Of a DNA stretch of 64,000 nt, positions 8,597 to 17,100 are shown piece by piece. Origin of the DNA: Flavobacteriales bacterium (GTDB lineage Bacteria; Bacteroidota; Bacteroidia; UBA10329); NCBI GenBank assembly GCA_020635535.1, contig JACJZP010000006.1:96127-160126 (forward strand), written 5' to 3'. Position 1 is the stretch's first letter. Each line of letters opens with the position of its first letter. Made by a program: the position numbers and the translations under genes. The notes under the pieces are model-generated. The model was not told where the DNA came from and searched no databases. It was given only the letters and a program-made list of their open reading frames with translations.

Positions 8597-11377
8597 TTAG
8601 AATTTTACGCCAATGGTGGCGGTCCATCTTCGGCCCATTCCCATGAAAACTTTGGCCGTTGTAGCATCGAATGTCAACGGGTTGCCTCCTGCGGCATTAT
8701 TGTCTGCATCGGAGATGTAAGTGGTGTTCAGTACATTCAATACGCTGGCGCGAAGCATCACATCCATTTTCTTGAGTTTGATGGTCCAACCAGCATGCAC
8801 ATCCAACAAGTAGTAAGAAGGTATTTTCCAAGACTGTCTTCCTCCATTTGCATTTTGAAGATCGAGCGGTCTGAAATTGGCGAAGTTGTTATCAAAATAA
8901 GTTATCTGCCCCTTGATGTAGACGCCTTTTACCGGCTTTATCTTAATACTTCCTGAAACTTGGAATTGGGCCGCATCGCCAATCCTAACCCCATCTACAT
9001 CCACAGTATCGGTGTTTGCAGCGTCAATGTTACCATTGTTATCATATTGATAGGCAATAGCTGTTCCCTTCCACCGCCAGTCCCCGTAAGATATCAAGCC
9101 TTCGATATCAACAAACCATGGTGTCTTATATATCGCATCAATTTCAATTCCTTGATGCACAGAACCTAAATTCGGAAGGACGATCCTTGTAGGCTGACCT
9201 CCGATGTTGGTTGTAGTCTGAACCGGCCGATTTTCCCAAGTAGTTCTGTAAAGGTTGAGGTTTGCCGCCCACCGCGAATACTTAATGGAGTAGCCCAATT
9301 CAACTCCCCAAGCTATCTCTGTTCCTATTCCTTTTACCACCTCATAGCTGTAACCCGCATACACATCGGTTATAGTTGGTGGCCTGAAAAAGACTCCGCC
9401 ATTTACAAACACATTCATATGGTCGTTGATGTTGTAATTCACACCGAGTTTGGCTGTTCCTCCTTGAAAATGCACCCAATCGGTTGTGGCAATACGTGCC
9501 TCTTTACTTTCATGTGTGTACACCTGACCATTATGAACAATCGTGTCATTCAGCCCAAGTGCCCTTTCATAAGTGGTGTCAGGAAGTACAAGGTCGCGCT
9601 TACGATACTTGTCTGATCTTATGTAGGAATTGTTTGCACCAGAAACACTTACAAAACCAGAAATCTTATCCTTCGAATACTCCAATTGGGCAAAAAGTCC
9701 GGCATTGTAAACACTTGTTGTTGTTCTGAATCCAGATACATCGCCCGGTCGTTTAACGGAATACTGAGGGTCGTTATAAGGATAGAATAGCTCATTATTA
9801 TCTGTGCCCTCTGGGTTTATAACCACATAATCGCCCCCTAACAGATCATATGGAGTACTGTACTTTTCAACCGAAAAAGCTCGGAAATCAACACCTACGG
9901 CAAGATCCCATGAATCGTTGAATTTATGGTCAATAGTAGAAAGCAATCCATACCAATAGTGGTTGTTCATATTGGCTCTTATGTACTTGGTTGATTTGTA
10001 CTGACCCGTATCATTCACGGCAGAAAGATCATAAGGTGTACTGAACGGTCCGCCAGTAATATTCAATTGATAAACATTGGTCAGGTCCCATTGTCCGTTA
10101 TTATCCAGATCCGCAGCTCCACCGCGCATTTCCGTGCCTCCACCTCTTCCGAAAGAACCATAGATGATGTTTGAAACCGCCCACTTACCCTTAGCCCAGA
10201 AATGTTTTAGATTAAAGATGGGCTTATGGTAGAAATTGATAGACGTGCTCTGCAACTCTGACATGGCATTAGGGTCATTCCTATTTCGAATAATGTTACC
10301 CCATTGCGCGTTGTATCGCAATCCATAATTGCCTGCCCGCTGATCAGATGTTACTGAATTATGGTTGAGATCAACGCCTAAGGATTCCGCATATTCCCGA
10401 TCATAGATATGGATCTGTTCCTTGTATGGTCGCTGTCCGCGCTCTTGTGGTGCACCCATAGCCGAGAGGCTAAGTGTATGATTACCGATCTGCTTCTGGA
10501 GTTTGACATAGTAGAAGAACCTAGTGGCCCACGTTGCATCAACCCAACCATCTTGTCTATCATAAGCAAAGGCTGCGGTTACACCCCAACCACCTTTCAA
10601 CCTGCCGGAATTGAATCCGATATTGGTTCTAATGAGGCCATTATTACCTACAGTAAGTGAAATTTCGGTTGAACGTTTAGAGGTGATTCCCGTGGTAAGA
10701 ATGTTCATGCTACCACCAACTGCCGGAATGGAAAGCTTGCTGGCCCCTAATCCACGCTGTACCTGAATACGTTGGGTAACTCCATCCAATCCGAACCAGT
10801 TGCTCCAATAGACCCATCCATTTTCCATGTCGTTCATTGGAACGCCATCTATCTGAACAGAAATGTTACGCTGAGAAAAACCCCGAATGGTTACGCGTGC
10901 ATCACCTGCGCCTCCACCTTGCTGTGTGGCATAAACACCTGGTGTTGAGTTGAGAAGCATTGGAATATCCTGCGAGGCTAGCTCCTCCTTTATCTTGGCC
11001 GGTTCGATGTTCGTGAAAGCAACCGGGGTCTCTCTGTCAAGCGCAATGTCTGCAACAACCTTTACCTCATTGAGCGTTACCGTAGTAAGGTCGAAATTGA
11101 GTTCCAGCTGTCCTCCTTTGGCACTGATCTGCTTTGTGCTTGTTTCGTATCCGATGTAGGATACCTGAAGCGTGTAATCGCCATTGGGAAGATTTAGGGA
11201 GAATTTACCATCAAAATCCGTTACAACACCCTGCCCCTCGCCATAAACAACGTTGGCAGAAATGAGCGGTTCAGCAGAGTTTGCATCTTTTACCACGCCA
11301 TAAACACGGGTCTTCTGTGCACTGGCTGATAATGCGACCAACAGAGCCGCAGCGATGACGATCAGGAATGTGCGCAT
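8597..11377 (-). CDS. TonB-dependent receptor with CarboxypepD_reg-like N-terminus
   Basis: A 926-residue outer-membrane active transporter. Residues 1-20 are a signal peptide; 22-105 form the carboxypeptidase-regulatory-like beta-sandwich (VYGVVKDANSAEPL...); about 115-235 are the plug domain (DIPMLLNSTPGVYATQQGG, ARVTIRGFSQRN, VQIDGVPMNDME, RIQVQRGLGASK); the rest is the barrel, ending MGRRWTATIGVKF. There is no SusD partner and no SusC signature, so it is not a polysaccharide-utilisation pair. It lies between a lamin-tail protein (7 bp upstream) and a secreted endonuclease I (9 bp downstream). Its cargo could be nuclease products such as nucleotides or oligonucleotides, or phosphate; this is inference from context only. 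Confidence 0.93.
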   Translation of the reverse strand: MRTFLIVIAAALLVALSASAQKTRVYGVVKDANSAEPLISANVVYGEGQGVVTDFDGKFSLNLPNGDYTLQVSYIGYETSTKQISAKGGQLELNFDLTTVTLNEVKVVADIALDRETPVAFTNIEPAKIKEELASQDIPMLLNSTPGVYATQQGGGAGDARVTIRGFSQRNISVQIDGVPMNDMENGWVYWSNWFGLDGVTQRIQVQRGLGASKLSIPAVGGSMNILTTGITSKRSTEISLTVGNNGLIRTNIGFNSGRLKGGWGVTAAFAYDRQDGWVDATWATRFFYYVKLQKQIGNHTLSLSAMGAPQERGQRPYKEQIHIYDREYAESLGVDLNHNSVTSDQRAGNYGLRYNAQWGNIIRNRNDPNAMSELQSTSINFYHKPIFNLKHFWAKGKWAVSNIIYGSFGRGGGTEMRGGAADLDNNGQWDLTNVYQLNITGGPFSTPYDLSAVNDTGQYKSTKYIRANMNNHYWYGLLSTIDHKFNDSWDLAVGVDFRAFSVEKYSTPYDLLGGDYVVINPEGTDNNELFYPYNDPQYSVKRPGDVSGFRTTTSVYNAGLFAQLEYSKDKISGFVSVSGANNSYIRSDKYRKRDLVLPDTTYERALGLNDTIVHNGQVYTHESKEARIATTDWVHFQGGTAKLGVNYNINDHMNVFVNGGVFFRPPTITDVYAGYSYEVVKGIGTEIAWGVELGYSIKYSRWAANLNLYRTTWENRPVQTTTNIGGQPTRIVLPNLGSVHQGIEIDAIYKTPWFVDIEGLISYGDWRWKGTAIAYQYDNNGNIDAANTDTVDVDGVRIGDAAQFQVSGSIKIKPVKGVYIKGQITYFDNNFANFRPLDLQNANGGRQSWKIPSYYLLDVHAGWTIKLKKMDVMLRASVLNVLNTTYISDADNNAAGGNPLTFDATTAKVFMGMGRRWTATIGVKF

Positions 11378-11384
11378 AGGGAAA

Positions 11385-12299
11385 CTACCTTCCGAGCATC
11401 ACTTTTCTAGACACCTCGGCACCTCCTGTAAGTGACACCCGAACAATGTAAATTCCAGTGTTGAGTTGCTTCAATCTCAGTTTATGTTTTGACGTTGCTT
11501 CTTTGGCCAAGGAAATGCGCGCGGCTTCTTGACCAAGGATATTGAAGACCTGAATTTTTTCGATGTTCTTGGATGCAGAGATCATCAACTCCTTGTCCAC
11601 TGCAGGATTAGGGTACATGTTGAACTCGGCCGCTTGCTCATCCTCTACCCCGAGTCCGAAACAATCGCAAGTATGCCAACCCAATTCAGTGAATGTATTC
11701 TCTGGCAAGCTATCCCATTCTGTCTGCACCAAGAACTCGCTTGGATTTGTTGTCACACCTTTTAGAACTGTAGATTTTCGGATAAGCGTGTGATCATTGG
11801 TCCACCAAGTGCCATTCACATCGCTCCAAGCGGTTCCTGGATCCTCACCGATCTTTCCAAAAAGGTCAACCAAAACAGTTCCGTCTCCTTTAAATAGACC
11901 AAAGGCGTCATCTCCGTTAAAATAGAATGGAGAATTGGACTGTACATACACCGGATTTACAAAAGTGTCTGCAACTGCTTGCAATGCCGCGTCCACAGGT
12001 GCTTCGTTACCCGTTCCATTGGGGTCGCGCTTGTCAAGAACGATCACGTATGTTCCATAAGCCCCTATGGAACCAGAAAGCTGTATGATCATTGGTGTTC
12101 CAGAACCGTCTCTGAAACGTCCGCACTGGTATTGCGACAGGTCAATTGCTGCATTGGTCGGATTGTAAAGCTCGATTGCCTTATTGTTTCCAGATCCCTC
12201 TACATACTCAGAAATAAAAAGTTCAGAGCAGTCCTGTGTTTGGGCATTCGCTCCAATAGCTGCGATGGCTGAAGCAAGGACAAGTACAAATTTTCTCAT
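11385..12299 (-). CDS. Lamin tail domain protein with T9SS type A sorting domain
   Basis: A 304-residue secreted protein: signal peptide (1-19), a lamin-tail domain (LTD) from about 22 to 170 (ELFISEYVEGSGNNKAIEL, then NPTNAAIDLSQY), and a C-terminal T9SS type A sorting domain from about 225 (FNMYPNPAVDKELMI ... GIYIVRVSL). LTDs are commonly attached to secreted nucleases and phosphatases in Bacteroidota and gammaproteobacteria, where they probably act in surface or substrate binding. Here it is a stand-alone secreted polypeptide and the first gene of an operon with a TonB receptor and a secreted endonuclease. A complete promoter match lies 24 bp upstream. The LTD is very similar to the one inside the giant protein at 25222. 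Confidence 0.88.
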   Translation of the reverse strand: MRKFVLVLASAIAAIGANAQTQDCSELFISEYVEGSGNNKAIELYNPTNAAIDLSQYQCGRFRDGSGTPMIIQLSGSIGAYGTYVIVLDKRDPNGTGNEAPVDAALQAVADTFVNPVYVQSNSPFYFNGDDAFGLFKGDGTVLVDLFGKIGEDPGTAWSDVNGTWWTNDHTLIRKSTVLKGVTTNPSEFLVQTEWDSLPENTFTELGWHTCDCFGLGVEDEQAAEFNMYPNPAVDKELMISASKNIEKIQVFNILGQEAARISLAKEATSKHKLRLKQLNTGIYIVRVSLTGGAEVSRKVMLGR

Positions 12300-12322
12300 G
12301 TTGATAGGTGCTAAATTTTGTG

Positions 12323-12351
12323 CAAAGGTAGACTATCTCTTAAAGGCACAA
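12323..12351 (-). promoter_or_regulatory. Putative sigma-A promoter of the lamin-tail/TonB/endonuclease operon
   Basis: On the minus strand TACCTTTG (12323-12330) matches TAnnTTTG exactly, and a TTG (12349-12351) lies 18 bp upstream of it, matching the Bacteroidota -33/-7 layout. The -7 box is 23 bp before the ATG at 12299. Confidence 0.65.
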
Positions 12352-12422
12352 TGGTCTTGCAGAAAGCAAAATGGAGTTTTAACGATTCCTTTAAACCATG
12401 CACCATCAACTGATCCCTGCAT

Positions 12423-12430
12423 TACATTTG
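12423..12430 (+). promoter_or_regulatory. Putative -7 box of tRNA-Leu
   Basis: TACATTTG matches TAnnTTTG exactly and ends 7 bp before the mature tRNA 5' end, so transcription would begin at or very near the tRNA. No clear TTG lies at the -33 spacing. Confidence 0.55.
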
Positions 12431-12437
12431 CACCACT

Positions 12438-12519
12438 GCCCGGATGGCGGAATTGGTAGACGCGCACGTTTCAGGTGCGTGTGCCGCAAGGCGTGTGGGT
12501 TCGACTCCCACTTCGGGCA
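12438..12519 (+). tRNA. tRNA-Leu (anticodon CAG)
   Basis: A complete class II tRNA cloverleaf can be folded. The acceptor strands are GCCCGGA (12438-12444) and TTCGGGC (12512-12518). The D-arm contains AATTGGTAGA. The anticodon stem is CACGT/GCGTG with loop TTCAGGT and anticodon CAG at 12472-12474. A long variable arm (TGCCGCAAGGCG) follows, then the T-arm GTGGGTTCGACTCCCAC. The discriminator is A (12519). The 3' CCA is not encoded (the sequence continues CTTTTTC), so it must be added enzymatically, as is common in this phylum. Confidence 0.97.
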
Positions 12520-12532
12520 CTTTTTCACAATG

Positions 12533-12557
12533 CAATGGGGATTTCTGATCCCCATTG
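12533..12557 (+). terminator. Hairpin after tRNA-Leu
   Basis: A perfect 10-bp stem CAATGGGGAT (12533-12542) / ATCCCCATTG (12548-12557) with a 5-nt loop, followed by TTCGTTTATTTG. It lies 14 bp after the tRNA and probably terminates its transcript. Confidence 0.7.
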
Positions 12558-12636
12558 TTCGTTTATTTGAGTTCCTTATTGATAATATCGTGGATTGAGG
12601 AATCAACTGTAGGAATATCTAAACGTCTTAATCATC

Positions 12637-14187
12637 GTGGCAAACCCTCATGAAAAGAAGCTTATTGAGCTTCATAGGCAACTGGAATCCTTTTCGGAAG
12701 ACGTGGACCGTTTGAACCGCGTCAAAGTACTTGGACGAATTGCAGGTATTTATGAGAAGATGGAAGATCATGCCGAAGCCATTGACCGTTATTTACAGAT
12801 ATTGAATCTCGCTGATGTTTTAAAGGACCAAAAGAAAACCCATGCTGTCTCATTGAAACTGGGCCGATTACACCTCTTGCATAGATTGTACCCGCAAGCA
12901 ATTGTTTACTATCAACAGGCAGAGGATAGCGCTGCGACCAGTACCAAGGCCAAACTGGCCAGCTTACACCGAGCAAATGTGCTTCTTTTTAAAGGCGATC
13001 TTAACGAGGCCGAAGCAATTATTCTTTCTTGCCATTCGCCCGAAAAGCAAGCGAAAAATGCAGATGTTCGCTTAAGGGCTACGCAGTTATTGGCCATCCT
13101 GCGAAATAATCAGAAGCAGTACCCAAAGTCGTTACAGTTGCATGCTGAGTGTCTGGAAATGCTAGGGGAGAAGGATGTAGATAGACAAATGGATATCAGA
13201 AAGTCGATGGCCCTATCGCTTTATTACATGGGAAACCGACAGTTGGCAATCGATAAGCTGAGCGAAATTCCGGAAGACCTCCTTAAGAACACCAGCAAGC
13301 GGCTCAGAAAACTGGTGTATGAAATCTACACGGCCTGTTATTCTGAAATGGGAGATTTCAAACAGGCCTTTAAGTATCAGGAACTGTTCAAGGATATCGA
13401 CCATTCCATTACTCAAGACCGCGTTTCGAATAAGCTTACATCAATTCAGGTGAACAACAGGCTTATTCAAGTGCAATATGAACGGGAAATGTTCTTAAAG
13501 CGAAGCGAAGAACTGGCCGAAAAGAATCTGGTGATCGAGGAAGAGCGTAGAAAGTCGGATGAGCTGTTATTGAATATTCTGCCCGAACAAGTGGCCAACG
13601 AATTGAAAGAACACGGACGTGTGAATGCCAAAGCCTATGATGCTGTTACTGTGATCTTTTCGGATTTCAGTGGGTTCACTGCCATTTCCGAATCTCTTAC
13701 CGCGCAGGAACTGGTGACTGAGATAGACGCCTGCTTTCAAGGATTTGACCAGATCACAGACAAATATGGAATTGAAAAAATAAAGACCATTGGAGATGCC
13801 TATATGGCTGTTTCGGGTATTCCAAGTTCAAGGCTAGATCACGCTGAAGTAGCCATCCGTGCTGCACTGGAAATGCGCGATTTTATCGATACCCGTCCTT
13901 CCATTCGGTTGGCAAATGGAACTTCGGCTCGGTTCAATGTGCGGATTGGCTTGCACAGCGGATCGGTGGTTGCCGGTGTGGTAGGCATCCGAAAATTCGC
14001 CTACGATGTTTGGGGAGATACGGTCAACACCGCAAGCAGAATGGAAAGCAGCGGAGCCATAGGGAAGGTCAATGTTTCGGAAAGCACCTATCAATTAGCA
14101 AGGGAACATTTCCATTTCACTCCCCGAGGTAAAATAAGTGCCAAGGGAAAGGGCGAAATGGAAATGTACTTCGTAGAAGCACACTGA
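12637..14187 (+). CDS. TPR-containing class III adenylate cyclase
   Basis: A 516-residue soluble protein. Residues about 1-265 form TPR-like helical repeats; about 280-325 are a charged coiled-coil linker (EELAEKNLVIEEERRKSDEL); 330-516 are a class III nucleotide cyclase domain. Metal-binding Asp residues lie in VIFSDFSGFT (about 338-347) and KTIGDAYMAV (about 384-393). The Lys of IEKIKTIG and the Asp of YDVWGDTVNTASRME (about 456) are the pair that selects adenine, so cAMP rather than cGMP is the expected product. The start used is a GTG at 12637; no in-frame ATG lies nearby and the first residues already look like TPR helix. Regulation through protein binding to the TPR part is inference. 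It is convergent with the fibre gene, 5 bp apart. Confidence 0.9.
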   Translation: MANPHEKKLIELHRQLESFSEDVDRLNRVKVLGRIAGIYEKMEDHAEAIDRYLQILNLADVLKDQKKTHAVSLKLGRLHLLHRLYPQAIVYYQQAEDSAATSTKAKLASLHRANVLLFKGDLNEAEAIILSCHSPEKQAKNADVRLRATQLLAILRNNQKQYPKSLQLHAECLEMLGEKDVDRQMDIRKSMALSLYYMGNRQLAIDKLSEIPEDLLKNTSKRLRKLVYEIYTACYSEMGDFKQAFKYQELFKDIDHSITQDRVSNKLTSIQVNNRLIQVQYEREMFLKRSEELAEKNLVIEEERRKSDELLLNILPEQVANELKEHGRVNAKAYDAVTVIFSDFSGFTAISESLTAQELVTEIDACFQGFDQITDKYGIEKIKTIGDAYMAVSGIPSSRLDHAEVAIRAALEMRDFIDTRPSIRLANGTSARFNVRIGLHSGSVVAGVVGIRKFAYDVWGDTVNTASRMESSGAIGKVNVSESTYQLAREHFHFTPRGKISAKGKGEMEMYFVEAH

Positions 14188-14192
14188 AATCC

Positions 14193-17100
14193 TTATTTGG
14201 AATTCTCTAACAGTTGCTGGACCAGCGACTCAAGTTCTTCAATGCGTGCAGTGCGTTCGTCCAATAGTTCGGTCAATTCCTGCACCGCCTTTACCAACGG
14301 TACAGTAAGCTCTGCATAGCGGATTCCCAAGAGATCACCACTCTTGTCCACCCCGCTGAAATCGTAGCCAACGGTTTTTGCAGCAGCTTCAACTTCTTGT
14401 GCAATGAAACCACTGAATTTGATCTTCTCAATGTCGTACTTACCATCAAAGTTTTCTGACTCCACGCCTTGCAACTTGTTCTGTCTATCAACATTGAAGT
14501 TGTACGTAACGGGACGAAGCGCTTTGATAAAATCAAGGCCTACAACTTCTTCCTTCACATTGTCTTTGATGCGGCCATCGCTATAAGCTGTCCAACTTAC
14601 CTGACCACCGTTGCTTGTAACTGATGAATTGCCGATCCGGGCTTTGTTGTTAGCATCAACCGGGGTATTGTTTCCGATGGCTGTTGAATTGACAAAGTTG
14701 GGCGTACCAGAATTACCGATCTGTTTCCCGATCCACGTATTATCGTAACCAGTCGTCAGTTCTCTGCCTGCCTCTTCTCCTATGAACACATTGCCGTAAC
14801 CTGTCGTGATCTTGCCTCCGGCCTGATAACCCACGGCCACGTTTGATGTACTGGCTGTACCTGATGCATTCAGACCCATGGCTTGATAACCGATCGCTAC
14901 GTTCCGGTTGCCCGTGGTATTGTTGCCCAATGCATCATACCCAACGGCCACTTGGTCGTCTCCAGAGGTATTTCGGACCAAGGCCTGTCGCCCAATGGCC
15001 GTGTTTCGTATCCCAGTGGAAATGTTCGCATCCAAAGCACCAAGACCAACGGCCAAATTGGTGCTGCTATTTCCTCCACCTCTGCCTACTGTATGACTAT
15101 TGATGAGCGCATCTCCCGCAACTCCCAACTTTGCCGCTGGGGCTGAATCGCCTATGCCCACATTGCCATTTTTAAGGACGACCATTGCATCACTTCTCGA
15201 ACCTGATGCAGTTCCATTACCGACCACCAAGAGTCGGTCGGTTGAGCTCCATCCTGTAGTGGATGAAGGTACATAAGCTGTGTTCCATCGACCTATTACC
15301 GTTTCATAACCTGAAGGTGATACCAGATCGCTCCCCAACGCAAAAGATGATGTGCCTGTGGCATCTGAACTGAATCCTGCAGCAGTGGAGGTGCTGCCAG
15401 ATGCTATATTACTTTGTCCCCAGGCCATACTACCGGTGCCTGATGCCAAGTTGTTGTTTCCCAACGCTGCGGAATTGTCGCCAGATGCCATAACGTTATT
15501 CCCGCTTGCAAAAGAGTAGTTGCCAACATTGGTGTTGTCCCAACTGGTGGAACTGACTGCGCCTGCCCTAAACGCACTCTTTTGGGGATTGAAGAACATT
15601 CTTGTGCCAGCCCCAGACACTTCAATATCTGCTCCGCTTCCATGGACTCCAGTAACCAAAAGTCCATCTTCTCCAGAAACATGCAATTGTGCCTGGGTAA
15701 GATCTGAACCGATGCCAGTTCGTCCGTTTTTCTTCACAACTACCGCGTCACTTCGATTAAAGAAGTCCCCATTTCCCACCACCAGTAATCTATCCGCAGT
15801 ATTCCAACCTGTGCTGCTGGTTGGCGTATAGATGGTGTTGTATGAACCCAGAACGGTCTCTTGGCCAGACAGTGCCTCGGTTCCATAACCGAGACTTACG
15901 GAATTGTTGCCTACACTGCGTGATGCATAGCCGAAAGCAAGACTTACGCTTCCTTCTGCCGTGCCGCCCATCAATGCAGTGGACGATCCTCCCTGAGCAA
16001 TTCCACCTAAGGCAAGAGCATTCTGTCCAGTTGCGCGTGCATTGGATCCTATTGCCGTGGCACTTTGGGCTGTTGCTCTGGCATCGTAACCAATAGCAGT
16101 AGACTGCAACATAGTTGCCTGAGAACCCGTTCCCATGGCCAACGAACCTACCCCGCTGGCAACGTTTGAAGTGCCAAATGCCATAGCATTCAAACCAGAG
16201 GCTACACTCTGGTCGCCCATGGCCGTGGAGAGTGTTCCACTAGCTTGCGTGTTGTAACCCGCGGCAAAGGAATTGTCTCCCAAATTGGTTTGGTTCCAAG
16301 CACCATTATCAGAAACGCCTACTCGAAAGGCATTCGTAGTGGCTGCAGCAAAGAACATTCTGCCCGCCCAGCTACTTGGTTGAAATCCATCTGGATCGGC
16401 CATCGTCTGAGAGCCTACAACCAATGACTTACCAGCATTGTCTGGATTTCGTGGAACAACAAGAGAACTGTCGTTTTCACTTATTATGAAAAAAGCCTCA
16501 TCAGCGCCTTCATCACAAATGGTGCAAATGAACCCTGGATCCATCCAGGCACCTGTTCCAGATGCATTACTTACCCACACCTTTCCTTCGCCTGCATTTG
16601 TTGAGATCCGAAGTCCTGTTGCATTCACCGTACCTGCCACATCCAACACATAGTTGCTACTTGGCTCAACTCCGATTCCAACCGAAACACCATTGCTACG
16701 TAACGCATTATTGGCAATCCAGGTGCTTCCGTTGTGTCTAAGGGTTTGGCCAATTGTTCCCGAAACCAAGGGGCCTGTAGGTCCCTGAATCCCTTGAGGG
16801 CCTTGAGAACCGGTTAAACCTTGAATTCCCTGCGGACCTGTCAATCCAATCGGTCCTTGCGGTCCGACTTCGCCTTGTATTCCCTGTGGGCCAATCGGGC
16901 CCGTAGCGCCTGTGGATCCTGTCAAGGTAGAAGCGTCCTCCCAATTAGTACCTGTACCTGTAGATACCAATATCTGTCCAGGGGTTCCCGCATCATCACT
17001 TGAGTCAACATATTTACCTGTTACGGCAACATCTCCCTTTACATCCAACTTGTAGGCGGGAGCGGAGGTGCCGATGCCCACGTTGGCATTGTTTCCCAGA

